64,000 bases of DNA from Luteibacter yeojuensis. GTDB taxonomy: Bacteria > Pseudomonadota > Gammaproteobacteria > Xanthomonadales > Rhodanobacteraceae. The position numbers and the translations under genes are program-made. The stretch is taken from positions 1 to 64,000 of the forward strand of contig NZ_JZRB01000008.1 of assembly GCF_000964085.1 (NCBI RefSeq), in the 5' to 3' direction. Shown piece after piece: positions 23,182 through 33,905 of this stretch (within the stretch, counting starts at the first letter, position 1; each line of letters opens with the position of its first letter). The notes below the pieces were generated by a model that saw nothing but the letters and a program-made list of their open reading frames with translations, was not told where the DNA came from and did not search any database.

Positions 23182-23457
23182 TTATAGCGCGTGTGCCCGT
23201 GGGCTGGCAGGCGCGCCAGCGACCATGCCGGCGACCACCCAGGTGTGCTCCTCCCACGTGCCGTCGGCGTTCTGCACATGGATGGCCACGGGGCGGCCCA
23301 GGCTGTCGGAGAGGCCGGGCGCCAGGGCCTCGGCGGCATGCACGGCGTCGGCCTGGCTGCCGTAGCTACCGATGGCGCTGGCGTCGCGGCGCACGATCCA
23401 CGGGCCCTGCGCCGATTCGCTGTACGGAATGAACAGTTGGGCGGAACTGGATGCCAT
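23182..23457 (-). CDS. Small DUF2188-like protein
   Basis: A 91-residue soluble protein. The segment GPWIVRRDASAIGSYGSQADA followed by helical AVHAAEALA and a strand ending QNADGTW resembles the DUF2188 pattern (tryptophan-valine-arginine strand, helix, DG turn), though with a longer middle. It lies 17 bp upstream of dinG on the same strand and may share a transcript. Confidence 0.65.
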   Translation of the reverse strand: MASSSAQLFIPYSESAQGPWIVRRDASAIGSYGSQADAVHAAEALAPGLSDSLGRPVAIHVQNADGTWEEHTWVVAGMVAGAPASPRAHAL

Positions 23458-23522
23458 GGAACCCTCGCAAAGTGACGGTGGGTAACTTCGGCCCTACGGT
23501 TCGACGCTACGCCAGGACGGCT

Positions 23523-23555
23523 AAAAAAAGCATTAACCCTTGTTACGTAAGGGTT
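23523..23555 (-). terminator. Rho-independent terminator of tag
   Basis: On the minus strand AACCCTT and AAGGGTT form a 7 bp stem (23535-23541 with 23549-23555) overlapping the last codons of tag. Five bases later comes a run of seven T (plus-strand A run at 23523-23529). It would end the DUF1993-tag transcript before the DUF2188-like gene. Confidence 0.65.
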
Positions 23556-24117
23556 TACGAAGCAATTCCGCCCGGCGAAAACACGCCGGCGCATGGGTGT
23601 TCAGCAGGCCGGTGGCCTCCATCCAGGCGAAGACGATGGTGGGGCCGACGAACGTGAAACCCCGTTTCTTCAACGCCCTGGAGACCTGCTCGGAAAGGGG
23701 GCTGTTGGGCGGCACCGGGCCCTCCCAGGCCAGCGGCGCCCCGCCCACGAAGCCCCAGCAGAAGGGGGCGAAATCCTCGCCGGCCGCCGCCATGGCCAGG
23801 TAGGCCTTCGCGTTGTTGATGGCCGCGCCGACCTTGCTGCGCGAGCGGATGATGCCCGGGTCGGCCAGGAGCCGTTCCACGTCGCGGGGCCCGTAGGCGG
23901 CGACCACCGCCGGCTCGAAGCCCTCGAAGGCACGGCGGAAACCATCGCGGCGGGCCAGGATGGTCCGCCACGACAGCCCCGCCTGGAAGCCGTCGAGCAC
24001 CAGCTTCTCCCACAGCTTGCGGCCGTCGCGCTCGGGTACGCCCCACTCGCGGTCGTGGTACGCCCGCATCAGGTCGTCGGCGTCGCCCCACGCGCAGCGC
24101 GGCCGCCCGTCGTTCAC
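23533..24117 (-). CDS. tag: DNA-3-methyladenine glycosylase I
   Basis: Removes 3-methyladenine from alkylated DNA; about 194 residues. The N-terminus [21 protein letters not shown] supplies the zinc-binding Cys and His, and the body contains [20 protein letters not shown] and [21 protein letters not shown], all diagnostic of Tag. The late HAPACF holds the other zinc ligands. A GTG at 24117 is chosen because it overlaps the upstream stop as GTGA and starts just before the first zinc cysteine. Longer readings overlap the DUF1993 gene. Confidence 0.94.
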   Translation of the reverse strand: MNDGRPRCAWGDADDLMRAYHDREWGVPERDGRKLWEKLVLDGFQAGLSWRTILARRDGFRRAFEGFEPAVVAAYGPRDVERLLADPGIIRSRSKVGAAINNAKAYLAMAAAGEDFAPFCWGFVGGAPLAWEGPVPPNSPLSEQVSRALKKRGFTFVGPTIVFAWMEATGLLNTHAPACFRRAELLRKPLRNKG

Positions 24118-24605
24118 CCGGTGAAGCCGAGGTAATCCATCTTGCCCACGGGCAGGCCGTTGTGGCGGAGGATGTCGTAGGCCGTGGTGACGTGGAAATA
24201 GAAGTTGGGCAAGGCGAAGGCGAGCAGGTATTCGCTGGCGCTGAACGTGCGCTCCTGCGGGCCCAGCTTGCGCGTGATGGTGCGCGAGGCCCCGGCGTCC
24301 ACCGTTTCGGCCGGCACCGATTCGATCCACTTCACCGTGCCATCGATGCGGGCGAGCAACTGGTCGATGGTGGTTTCATTGTCTTCGAACGCGGGCGGTG
24401 CCACGTCGGCCACGCGCGCGATGCCGAACTTGGCCGTGTCGCTGGCGCGCTGCACCTGGCCTGCCAGGGTGAGCATGTCGGGGGCGAGGCGCTTGTCGAC
24501 GAGGGCGTCGCCGCCGTGGTCTTTCGCCTTCACCAGCAGGGCGGCGAGGGCGCGGAAGCCGCGGATGTAGGCGACGGCGGAAGCTTCGTGCAGCGAGATG
24601 CTCAT
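24114..24605 (-). CDS. DUF1993 family protein
   Basis: A 163-residue predicted four-helix protein of the DUF1993 family. Supporting stretches are [18 protein letters not shown] near residue 40, [15 protein letters not shown], and the C-terminal [20 protein letters not shown] followed by [11 protein letters not shown], which is very characteristic. The fold resembles DinB-like helical bundles. Function is unknown. It overlaps tag by 4 bp. Confidence 0.88.
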   Translation of the reverse strand: MSISLHEASAVAYIRGFRALAALLVKAKDHGGDALVDKRLAPDMLTLAGQVQRASDTAKFGIARVADVAPPAFEDNETTIDQLLARIDGTVKWIESVPAETVDAGASRTITRKLGPQERTFSASEYLLAFALPNFYFHVTTAYDILRHNGLPVGKMDYLGFTG

Positions 24606-24725
24606 GGGGGCGGCTCCTTGGGTATCCGTCGATGGTGGGGTGGCCGGGGCACCGCTTCAAGGCCCGTGCGCAGGGCTACCCAAGCGACTACCATCACCGG
24701 CCAACTCCGCTACGAACGGCCCCCC

Positions 24726-26431
<1,706 letters not shown>

Positions 26432-26440
26432 CCGCGGCTG

Positions 26441-26518
26441 CTGTAGGAGCCCACCCTGTGGGCGACATCCTGTCGCGATGCGCTTCGAGGGGTCGCCCAC
26501 GGGCGTGGGCTCCTACAG
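26441..26518. repeat. Family B palindromic repeat unit
   Basis: CTGTAGGAGCCCACCCTGTGG at the left and GGGCGTGGGCTCCTACAG at the right form a nested inverted repeat. It lies between the ABC permease and the FUSC gene. Confidence 0.85.
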
Positions 26519-26573
26519 GAATCGCGCGGCGTTGTGCGCGCGCGTTGGCGGCGCGAAAAGCTACGATGGGCGC

Positions 26574-27182
26574 ATGAGCGAACCTGCCACGCCCGCGCCG
26601 CCGACCAAGCCCCGGGGCACCCTGGAGATCCTCCGGCTGCGCCGCGCGCAGCGCGTGCTCGACCACCTGTTCCGCGACCTGCCATTGGGCCCGCGCATGC
26701 GCGTGGGGGCCTTCATGGCGTTCAAGACCGTGCTGGCCGCCGTGTTCGCGTACGCCGTCGGTTTCCTGCTCAACCCCCATGAAGCCTTCTGGGCCGCGAT
26801 CACTGCCGTGGCGGTCACCCAGCCGCACTACGGCGACACACGCGGCGCGGGCCGCGACCGCATCCTCGGCACGTTCTTCGGCGCCATCGCCGGGCTGCTC
26901 GGCCTGTGGATGGGCGGCAGTGGCAACCTCCTTTCGTTCGGCGCCGCGCTGGCGCTCGTGACGCTCGCCTGCTGGACCGCCAACGCGGGTGCCGCCGCCC
27001 GCATCGGCGGCATCACCACGGCCATCGTGTTGCTCGTGCCCGCCACCGGCCCGCGCTGGGAGGTAGCGGCATGGCGCCTCGGTGAAGTGGTGTTCGGCAC
27101 GGCCTGTGCGCTCGCGGTAGGCTGGCTGGTATCGCGCCTCGAAGAGCGCGTGGAACACAAGGCAGAAGGGGAGCAGGGTTGA
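26574..27182 (+). CDS. Short FUSC-type membrane protein
   Basis: A 202-residue protein with about six membrane segments from residue 42 on. The MRVGAFMAFKTVLAAVFAYAV start and FWAAITAVAVTQPHYGDTRG turn, followed by GAGRDRILGTFFGAIAG, match the membrane half of the FUSC/aromatic-acid-exporter family. Family members usually have further domains, while this one stops after a single membrane half, so it may act as a dimer. Its stop overlaps the next gene as TTGA, suggesting a coupled role with the VIT protein. Confidence 0.8.
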   Translation: MSEPATPAPPTKPRGTLEILRLRRAQRVLDHLFRDLPLGPRMRVGAFMAFKTVLAAVFAYAVGFLLNPHEAFWAAITAVAVTQPHYGDTRGAGRDRILGTFFGAIAGLLGLWMGGSGNLLSFGAALALVTLACWTANAGAAARIGGITTAIVLLVPATGPRWEVAAWRLGEVVFGTACALAVGWLVSRLEERVEHKAEGEQG

Positions 27183-27874
27183 TCCGCAAGCATTCCGAAC
27201 ACCACCGGCTCGATCGCCTGGGCTGGCTGCGCGCCGCCGTGCTCGGCGCCAACGACGGCATCCTCTCCACGGCCAGCCTGCTGGTGGGCGTGGCCTCGGC
27301 GGAGGCGGGTGCGGCCAGCGTCATGGTGGCCGGTGTCGCGGGCCTCGTGGCCGGCGCCATGTCGATGGGCGCGGGTGAGTACGTCTCCGTCAGCTCGCAG
27401 GCCGACAGCGAGCGCGCCGAGCTGGCCGTGGAATCACGCGAGCTACGCGAGGACCCGACGGGCGAGCACCGCGAACTCACCGAAATCTACGTGCACCGTG
27501 GCCTCGACCGCGCGCTGGCGCACGAGGTGGCCAGCCAGCTGATGGCGCACGACGCGCTGGCGGCACACGCGCGCGATGAGCTGGGGCTGTCGTCGGCGAC
27601 GGCGGCGCGGCCACTGCAGGCGGCCGCGGCCTCGGCCGTGAGCTTCGCCGCCGGCGCCATCGTGCCGATCCTCGCCACGGCCGCTGCGCCACGCGAGCAC
27701 ATGGCGAAGGTGACGGTGGTGGTGTCGCTGGGTGCGCTGGCCGTGCTGGGCGCCGTGTCGGCAAGGCTGGCCGGGGCGGCCGTGTGGCGCGGGGTGGGGC
27801 GGATCGTGTTTTGGGGTGCGGCGGCGATGGGGCTTACGGCGGTTGTCGGGCGGCTTTTTGGGGTGGCCGCCTGA
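27179..27874 (+). CDS. VIT1/CCC1-family membrane protein
   Basis: A 231-residue member of the VIT/CCC1 family of iron/manganese transporters. The first helix has LRAAVLGANDGILSTASLLV, the family signature with Asp near residue 27, followed by AGAMSMGAGEYVSVSSQAD with the conserved Met and Glu residues. A cytoplasmic charged loop (about residues 70-145) and three C-terminal helices follow. Metal export is the family role; the metal here is not determined. The start is TTG, overlapping the FUSC gene stop. Confidence 0.9.
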   Translation: MIRKHSEHHRLDRLGWLRAAVLGANDGILSTASLLVGVASAEAGAASVMVAGVAGLVAGAMSMGAGEYVSVSSQADSERAELAVESRELREDPTGEHRELTEIYVHRGLDRALAHEVASQLMAHDALAAHARDELGLSSATAARPLQAAAASAVSFAAGAIVPILATAAAPREHMAKVTVVVSLGALAVLGAVSARLAGAAVWRGVGRIVFWGAAAMGLTAVVGRLFGVAA

Positions 27875-27881
27875 GGGGTGT

Positions 27882-27957
27882 CATCGCGCGCGAGCGCGCT
27901 CCCACAAGGGGGGCGGGCTCTGACTCTGCTTTTGTGGGAGCGCGCTTGCGCGCGATG
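27882..27957. repeat. Inverted pair of family A palindromic repeats
   Basis: CATCGCGCGCGAGCGCGCTC and, 35 bp on, GTGGGAGCGCGCTTGCGCGC face each other between the converging VIT and diguanylate cyclase genes. Confidence 0.85.
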
Positions 27958-27964
27958 CGTTTAG

Positions 27965-29338
27965 TCAGCCCGCCACGCAGCGGTTACGCCCACCGTTCTT
28001 CGCCGTATACAACGCAAGATCCGCCCGCTCGAACACCGCCTGCGGCGTATCGCCCTGGCGGAACTGGGCCACGCCGATCGAGGCGGTGACGCGCACGGGC
28101 TGGCGGCTGGCGTGGAAGGCCAGGTGCTGGATCTTGCCGCGCAGGCGTTCGCATACCTGCAGCGATTCGGCCTCGTCCGCGCCGTCGAAGATGACGATGA
28201 ATTCCTCGCCGCCGTAGCGGGCCACGAAATCCACCGGCCGCACGTGCTTCAGCAACGCCTGGCCGATGACGCGCAGGACGGCATCGCCCGCGGTGTGGCC
28301 GTAGGTGTCGTTGATGCTCTTGAAGTGGTCGATGTCGATGGCCGCGATGGAGAGCGGGCGCGACGTGGTCAGCCAGCTCTCGAACGCCGCCTCGATGCGT
28401 TTTTCGTACGCGAGGCGGTTGGGCATGCCGATCATCGTATCGGTCTGGGCCAGCTCGTGCTCGCGTTCCAGCGAGCGCTGCAGTGCGTTGCGCTCGGTTT
28501 CCAGCTGCTCCACGCGCATGCGCATTTTTTCGGCGCGGTCGCGGTAGGCGGTGAGGCGGGCCCCCTCGCGCTCGCGGAAATCGCGGAAGCACGCGGCGAT
28601 GGTCTCGAGGCTGGCGTTCACCCGCTCGCGCAGCTCGTGCGCGTCTTCGCTCTCCAGCGCGGCCTCGCCCAGCAGGCGCATCTCGTGGGCCACGGAGGCA
28701 TCCAGCGCCTGGCCATTGGCCTCGCCCGTGCTCTGGTCGGCCAGCTCGCGGGCCATGTACTGGGTCATCTCGTCGAGGCGGCCGGCGATGTGGCGCAGCA
28801 CGGCCTGGAGCGCATCGATCTCGCGCTGCATGCCGATGCGCTGCTCGTTCACCAGGTCGGCGAGGCGATCGCCGCAGGCGGCCAGGGCCACCAGGTCGCC
28901 GGCATCGGCCACGTCGCGGCGCAGGTCGTTGGCACGGTCGGCCAGCTTGGGCTGCACCACGATGCGGTCGACCAGGCGGTGCAGGGAGGATTGCACGGAC
29001 GAGCCGTACTCCCCGCGCTGCGGCCGGGTGATGGGGATGGCGCGTTCCTCGGGCCCGCGCAAAGGGCGCGCGGCCAGGGCCTCCAGCGCATCGCGCAGGC
29101 CATTGGAAAGGGATTCCAGCACCATCGCATCGGCGGGGCCGGTGGCGAGGGCGGCGGTGAGGCGCTCGATGTGCGGGTCGACCTGGTCATGCGCCCCATG
29201 GGCGGCACGGGTGAGGCTACCGACGAGCTGCCTCAGCACCGACTCCACGGCCCGCCACTGGGCTTCTTCGCGGGTCAGCCGGTCGAGGGCTTCGCGGTAT
29301 TTGCTTTCCCAGAGCTGGTTGTCCAAACGCGGCCCCAA
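27965..29338 (-). CDS. GGDEF-domain diguanylate cyclase
   Basis: A 457-residue soluble protein that should make cyclic di-GMP. About 285 N-terminal residues are helical and coiled-coil with no recognised sensor domain. The C-terminal GGDEF domain runs from DTMIGMPNR to the end. Its active site is RYGGEEF, and the RPVD motif five residues upstream forms an RxxD inhibitory site, so product feedback is expected. The substrate-side DIDHFKSINDTYGH is intact. The start is a TTG at 29338; another TTG four codons later is equally possible. It is transcribed toward the VIT gene. Confidence 0.92.
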   Translation of the reverse strand: MGPRLDNQLWESKYREALDRLTREEAQWRAVESVLRQLVGSLTRAAHGAHDQVDPHIERLTAALATGPADAMVLESLSNGLRDALEALAARPLRGPEERAIPITRPQRGEYGSSVQSSLHRLVDRIVVQPKLADRANDLRRDVADAGDLVALAACGDRLADLVNEQRIGMQREIDALQAVLRHIAGRLDEMTQYMARELADQSTGEANGQALDASVAHEMRLLGEAALESEDAHELRERVNASLETIAACFRDFREREGARLTAYRDRAEKMRMRVEQLETERNALQRSLEREHELAQTDTMIGMPNRLAYEKRIEAAFESWLTTSRPLSIAAIDIDHFKSINDTYGHTAGDAVLRVIGQALLKHVRPVDFVARYGGEEFIVIFDGADEAESLQVCERLRGKIQHLAFHASRQPVRVTASIGVAQFRQGDTPQAVFERADLALYTAKNGGRNRCVAG

Positions 29339-29404
29339 CTTTCGCGTGAAGTTTCTTAAGTACTTCGCGCATCATACGACGAAATCTGGCAATTTCGATC
29401 TGTC

Positions 29405-30667
29405 TTATGGCGGAGGTGCCGCCGGCGCGACGTGCCGAGTAGCCCTTGCCGCCACCACGGCGCCCACCGCCACGAGGCCCGCCGCCAGCAGGAACGCGAT
29501 GCCCGGCAGGTGGACCTGCCGCTCCGGGGCAATCGAGAACGCGAAGATCTGCGCGAACAGGTAAGGCCCGAAGATGCCGGCGAAGCTGCCCATGCTGGTA
29601 ATGGCGCCCTGCAGGCGGCCTTGCTGGTCGGGCGGCACGCAGCGAGTCATGATCGACTGGATGGGCGGCCCGGCCAGGCCCCAGAGCGACATCAGCGGGA
29701 TACCGACGAGGAACACCCAGCCCACGCTGGCCAGGCCCATGACGGCGAAGGCCGCCGTGCCGAAGACCATGCCAGCGACCAGCACCGGGCGCTCGCCGAA
29801 GCGGCCGGTCAGCTTGCCGGTGAGGAACGCCTGCACCGAGCCGTCGCAGGCGCCGACCAGGGCCAGCACGAAGCCCACGGCCTGGGCGCCCCAGTGGTAG
29901 CGGTAATCGGCGTACAGCACGAACGTGGTCTGGAGCACGTAGTGCGCCAGGTAGAACAGGAACATGACGATGGCCAGCCCGAACACCGTGGGGCTGCAGC
30001 GGAGCAGGCGCAGGGCGCCCAGCGGGTGGGCGCTGTGCGGCTCGAACCGGGCGGCGCGCCGTTCCGGCGGCAGCGACTCGGGCAGGATGAAGAAGCCATA
30101 CAGGAAGTTGGTGAGCGCCAGGCCCGCCGCCACCCAGAACGGCAGGCGCAGGTCGATGGTGCCGAGGAAGCCGCCCAGCGCCGGGCCGATGATGAAGCCG
30201 ATGCCGAAGGCGCCACCGAGCAGGCCGAAGGCGCCGGCGCGTTTCTCCGGCGGCGTCACGTCCGCGATGTAGGCATTGGCGGTGGTGAAGCTGGCGGCCG
30301 TCATGCCCGAGATGATGCGGCCCACGAACAGCAGCCACAGCGACGGCGCCAGGGCCATCAGCACGAAGTCGAGGCCCAGGCCGAGGTTCGACAGCAGGAT
30401 GACGGGGCGGCGGCCGAACCGGTCGGAGAGCGCGCCCTGGATGGGCGAGGACACGAATTGCACCGCGGCGAACACCGTGCCGAAGATGCCGACCCACCAG
30501 GCGGCGTTGCTGACGCCGCCGCCCGTCATCGCCTCGATGAGGTGCGGCAACACCGGGATGATGATGCCGAAGGCCAGGATGTCGATCAGCACCGTGACGA
30601 AGACGAACGCCACCGCGGCGCGGCGCACCGGGGTGGGCAGCGGTGTGTGCGTCGCGTCGTCAGCCAT
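29405..30667 (-). CDS. MFS efflux transporter of the TCR/Tet type
   Basis: A 420-residue transporter with twelve predicted helices. Helix 1 contains [15 protein letters not shown], loop 2-3 carries motif A ([16 protein letters not shown]), and motif C-like [16 protein letters not shown] lies in helix 5, all features of the TCR/TetA branch. Chromosomal members of this branch often export unrelated compounds, so tetracycline resistance is not claimed. The start overlaps the end of the upstream antiporter gene by 8 bp. Confidence 0.9.
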   Translation of the reverse strand: MADDATHTPLPTPVRRAAVAFVFVTVLIDILAFGIIIPVLPHLIEAMTGGGVSNAAWWVGIFGTVFAAVQFVSSPIQGALSDRFGRRPVILLSNLGLGLDFVLMALAPSLWLLFVGRIISGMTAASFTTANAYIADVTPPEKRAGAFGLLGGAFGIGFIIGPALGGFLGTIDLRLPFWVAAGLALTNFLYGFFILPESLPPERRAARFEPHSAHPLGALRLLRCSPTVFGLAIVMFLFYLAHYVLQTTFVLYADYRYHWGAQAVGFVLALVGACDGSVQAFLTGKLTGRFGERPVLVAGMVFGTAAFAVMGLASVGWVFLVGIPLMSLWGLAGPPIQSIMTRCVPPDQQGRLQGAITSMGSFAGIFGPYLFAQIFAFSIAPERQVHLPGIAFLLAAGLVAVGAVVAARATRHVAPAAPPP

Positions 30668-31847
30668 GGCCGCGCAGCTTGAGGCGGGGCGCGACGAACG
30701 GCACGGTGAGCATGGTGCTCGCCACGGCCATGAGCAGCAGCGCGGTGAACGTCTCGCTCGTGATCATGTGCTTGTCGAGCAGCACGTTGACGAAGATGAT
30801 CATGATCAGCGCCTTCGTCTGCAGCAGCCAGCCGATGATCCATGCATCGCCGCGCTGCCAGCCCAGCAGCTTGCCCGCGAGGCCCACGCCCGCGAGCTTG
30901 CCCAGCACCGAGGCCACCAGGAGGATGCCCGCGGCGACGAACACCGCGGCGCCGCCCACGTTCCAGTTCGTGCGCAGGCCCGTGGAGAGGAAGAACACCG
31001 GCATGACCACCAGCAGCACGTTGTCGCGCAACTGGTCGAGGCGCGAGAGCGTGAACCAGTCGCGCTCCATCACGGCACCGGCGAGGAACGCGCCCACCAT
31101 GAAGTGCAGGCCGCACCAGTCGGCGCCGTAGCCGCAGGCGGCAAGCCACACCAGGCCGATGTAGTAGCGGTCGTCTTCGGTCACCCGGGCCATGAGGCGG
31201 CGGAAGCCCCACGACGCCACGGCGAACACCGCCAGGAACGCCGCCTGGTGGCCCACGCGCTTCCAGTCGAGCAGCAGGATCGCCAACACGGCCCAGATGG
31301 CGAGGTCGTCCAGGCTCGCGTAGCGCAACACGCGCTGGCCCAGCGGCTCGCGCAGCATGCCCAGCTTGTTCATGAGCAGGATGAGGATGGGCAGGGCGGT
31401 GACCGCGCAGGCCATGCCGATGCCGGCGACGAACTGCCACGTCTGCGCCTCGGGGCCCATCCAGCCGTCGCGCCAGGCGAGCAGGCCGAAGGCCGCGGCG
31501 CAGCCGGCCAGCATGGGCACGCCCAGGGCCAGGGCCGCCGTGGTGCCGCACTCCCGCCGCTGGCGCCACACTTCGCGCGGGTCGAGCTCGATGCCGGCGA
31601 TCCATACGAACGCCATCACCGCCCACCACGCGATGCCATTGAGCGCGCCGATGACCGGCGGCGCGAACACCGTGGAGTAGTACTCAGGGAACACCTTGCC
31701 GAGCACCCCCGGCCCGAGCAGGATGCCGGTGAGGATCTGCACCACCACCAGCGGTGCCCAGTAATCGGTGCGGAACACCCGCCAGACCAGGTAAGGCACG
31801 CCAAGGATGATCACCATGGCGATCAGGAACAGTTCCGTCGTACTCAT
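30660..31847 (-). CDS. Kef-type cation:proton antiporter
   Basis: A 395-residue CPA2-family membrane protein with about twelve helices. It shows FVWIAGIELDPREVWRQR, ASLDDLAIWAVLAILLLD with the paired acidic residues expected in the ion site, and LHFMVGAFLAGAVMERDWF. There is no TrkA-N or TrkA-C regulatory domain, so it is a stand-alone exchanger. The ATG at 31847 follows a GGAG and starts the first helix; the longer frame upstream reads antisense through the EF-hand gene. It overlaps the MFS gene by 8 bp. Confidence 0.88.
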   Translation of the reverse strand: MSTTELFLIAMVIILGVPYLVWRVFRTDYWAPLVVVQILTGILLGPGVLGKVFPEYYSTVFAPPVIGALNGIAWWAVMAFVWIAGIELDPREVWRQRRECGTTAALALGVPMLAGCAAAFGLLAWRDGWMGPEAQTWQFVAGIGMACAVTALPILILLMNKLGMLREPLGQRVLRYASLDDLAIWAVLAILLLDWKRVGHQAAFLAVFAVASWGFRRLMARVTEDDRYYIGLVWLAACGYGADWCGLHFMVGAFLAGAVMERDWFTLSRLDQLRDNVLLVVMPVFFLSTGLRTNWNVGGAAVFVAAGILLVASVLGKLAGVGLAGKLLGWQRGDAWIIGWLLQTKALIMIIFVNVLLDKHMITSETFTALLLMAVASTMLTVPFVAPRLKLRGHG

Positions 31848-31890
31848 GCAGCCCCTCCCAAGGATCGCGCAAGGGTAGCGGAACGCGGCG

Positions 31891-32238
31891 CTATTGCGGA
31901 GGCTGCGCCAGCTCTTTCGCGCTGAGGTAGCCGTCCTTGTTCTTGTCCAGCTTGTGGAACTGCTGGATGAGGCTGCGCTGGAACGCGTCGAGGCGGATGG
32001 GCCGCGCGCCGGGGCGCATGGGGCCGTCGTTGGCATCGATGACGCCGTCGCCGTTGATGTCCATGCGCATGAACCCCTGGCTCATGTAGCGCACGTACTC
32101 CGCCTCGTCGACCTTGCCGTCGCCGTTGCCGTCCATCCGTTGTAAGTATTCTTTCGGGGTGCCGGGCAGGCCCTGCGCCATGGCGGCCGTGGTGGCGAGG
32201 CACAGGCCGGCGAAGGCGGCGCGGGTACCACGGTTCAT
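31891..32238 (-). CDS. Exported EF-hand calcium-binding protein
   Basis: A 115-residue protein with a signal peptide ending near AMAQ. It holds three EF-hand loops: DGNGDGKVDEAEY near residue 36, DINGDGVIDAND near 60 and DKNKDGYLSAKEL near 97. Each keeps the acidic and glycine positions needed to bind calcium, except that the second ends in Asn-Asp rather than Glu. It is upstream of the antiporter gene on the same strand with a 43 bp gap, and divergent from cysK. Confidence 0.9.
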   Translation of the reverse strand: MNRGTRAAFAGLCLATTAAMAQGLPGTPKEYLQRMDGNGDGKVDEAEYVRYMSQGFMRMDINGDGVIDANDGPMRPGARPIRLDAFQRSLIQQFHKLDKNKDGYLSAKELAQPPQ

Positions 32239-32321
32239 GCATAGCCCTAATGGTGGTTTGTGCGGCCGGGCGGGCTCGGAGTAGGCTCGAACGCCTTGCC
32301 CCTGCCCCCAAGGAACCGACC

Positions 32322-33275
32322 ATGATCTACGAGAGCATCCTCGACACGATCGGCCGTACGCCCATCGTGCGCCTGCATCGCGTGGCCCCGGCCCACGTCA
32401 GTCTGTACGCCAAGGTCGAATCCTTCAATCCCGGCGGTTCCGTCAAGGATCGCCTGGCCATCGCCGTCATCCTCGACGCCGAGCGCCAGGGCCTGCTGAA
32501 GCCCGGCGATACCGTCATCGAGGCCACCTCGGGCAATACGGGCGTCGCCCTCGCCATGGTCTGCGCGGCGAAAGGCTACAAGTTCGTGGCCACCATGGCC
32601 GATTCGTTCTCCATGGAGCGCCGCAAGCTGATGCGCGCGTATGGCGCCAAGGTCATTCTCACGCCCGCCGCCGAGCGCGGCAGCGGCATGGTCCGCAAGG
32701 CCGAGGCGCTGGCCGCGAAACACGGCTGGTTCCTGCCGCGCCAGTTCCAGAACCCGGCCAACCCCGCCTACCACCGCCAGACCACGGCCGCGGAGATCCT
32801 CCAGGATTTCGCCGGCCGGCGCCTGGATGCCTTCGTCACCGGATGGGGCACGGGCGGCACCCTCACGGGCGTGGGCGAGGTGCTGAAGGTGGCGCGGCCG
32901 GAGACCCGCATCATCGTCAGCGAGCCCACCGCCGCGCCGCTGCTGCAGGACAAACCATGGTCCCCGCACAAGATCCAGGGCTGGACCCCGGATTTCGTGC
33001 CCGAGGTGCTCAACCGCGCCGTGCCCGACCAGAACATCCCGGTGGACGAGGTGCTGGCCCGCGACACCGCCCGCCGCCTCGCCGCGGAGGAAGGCCTCTT
33101 CGTGGGCATCTCCGCCGGCGCCACCGTGGCGGCCGCGCTCGAGTACGCCAGGGGGGCGGGCGAGGGCACCGTCATCCTCGCGATGCTGCCCGACACGGGC
33201 GAGCGCTACCTGTCGACGTTCCTCACGGAAGGCATGAACGAAGGCAGCGACGAAGACTGGCTGGCCACCCTCTGA
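32322..33275 (+). CDS. cysK: Cysteine synthase (O-acetylserine sulfhydrylase)
   Basis: A PLP enzyme of 317 residues that makes cysteine from O-acetylserine and sulphide. It starts IYESILDTIGRTPIVRL, has the PLP lysine in NPGGSVKDR near residue 40, the substrate loop EATSGNTGVALA, the phosphate loop GWGTGGTLTG and the late FVGISAGATVAAAL. The residues fit CysK better than CysM, though the two are hard to tell apart. An AAGGA site precedes the ATG at 32322. No Cbl-type sulphur operon surrounds it. Confidence 0.93.
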   Translation: MIYESILDTIGRTPIVRLHRVAPAHVSLYAKVESFNPGGSVKDRLAIAVILDAERQGLLKPGDTVIEATSGNTGVALAMVCAAKGYKFVATMADSFSMERRKLMRAYGAKVILTPAAERGSGMVRKAEALAAKHGWFLPRQFQNPANPAYHRQTTAAEILQDFAGRRLDAFVTGWGTGGTLTGVGEVLKVARPETRIIVSEPTAAPLLQDKPWSPHKIQGWTPDFVPEVLNRAVPDQNIPVDEVLARDTARRLAAEEGLFVGISAGATVAAALEYARGAGEGTVILAMLPDTGERYLSTFLTEGMNEGSDEDWLATL

Positions 33276-33299
33276 GCCTGCCAGGACCCCTGTGCAAGC

Positions 33300-33326
33300 C
33301 CTGTGGGAGCCAGCTTGCTGGCGATA
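33300..33326. repeat. Single family C palindromic element
   Basis: TGTGGGAGCCAGCTTGCTGG followed by CGATAG has the same head (GGGAGC) and tail (GCGAT) as the family A elements but a different palindromic core, CAGCTTGCTG. It resembles Pseudomonas REP sequences and lies just past the cysK stop. Confidence 0.7.
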
Positions 33327-33423
33327 GCTCCTGAACCAGTGACGTTCCGGGAACATCCCGCACGCATCGCCATCACACCCGCACCGGCACGGTGGGTTCC
33401 TCGAACGCCAAGGAGCCCACCCC

Positions 33424-33849
33424 ATGATCTTCTTCCGCAAGAGCCTCGCGACAGAACTCACCGGCCGCGCCGAGCGCCTCGCGGGTGCCATCACCCATGA
33501 CCGCACCCGCGAAGCCAGCGGCGCCGTGCGCCAGTACGCCGGCCACGCCGGTGTCGTCGCCAGCCGTGCCGCGACGCGCGCCAGCAAGCAGGCCACCCGC
33601 GCCGCCGCGCGCGCCGGCAAGCAGCTGCGCAGCCACCCGCGTGGGTCCATCGCCGTGGGCGCCGGCCTCGGCGTCGCCGCCATCACCGCCGCCTGGCTAC
33701 TACGCCGCTACCAGCACAAGCAACACCTGGCGAGCCTCGAGCACGACGAACACGACCCGACGCGCTACCGCGCGACGAACGCCGCAGGCGATGCGCTGGA
33801 TGGCACCGGCGAGGACAACCCGGTACCCGGCGAGTCGGGTGTGTACTGA
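33424..33849 (+). CDS. DUF883/ElaB-like hypothetical membrane-anchored protein
   Basis: A 141-residue Ala- and Arg-rich protein. The middle (about residues 40-72) is a long basic amphipathic helix, then SHPRGSIAVGAGLGVAAITAAW forms one membrane segment, followed by a polar acidic tail. The helix-then-glycine-rich-anchor layout recalls DUF883/ElaB proteins, but the tail is longer than usual, so the assignment is inference. An AAGGAG at 33410 decides the start. Confidence 0.7.
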   Translation: MIFFRKSLATELTGRAERLAGAITHDRTREASGAVRQYAGHAGVVASRAATRASKQATRAAARAGKQLRSHPRGSIAVGAGLGVAAITAAWLLRRYQHKQHLASLEHDEHDPTRYRATNAAGDALDGTGEDNPVPGESGVY

Positions 33850-33858
33850 CCACATATC

Positions 33859-33878
33859 GTGTAGCGAAAACCCTACAC
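33859..33878. promoter_or_regulatory. Palindrome upstream of the toxin-antitoxin pair
   Basis: GTGTAG and CTACAC are perfect 6 bp arms separated by eight A-rich bases, about 55 bp before the antitoxin start. It is a plausible operator for autorepression by the helix-turn-helix antitoxin. Confidence 0.45.
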
Positions 33879-33905
33879 AAGATCGCGGAGTTGTCTGATT
33901 TCGTT

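Noticed and set aside
29405-30667. Tetracycline resistance determinant
   Set aside because: The transporter belongs to the TCR/Tet branch, but residues specific for tetracycline efflux cannot be confirmed and it sits in a core-like setting.
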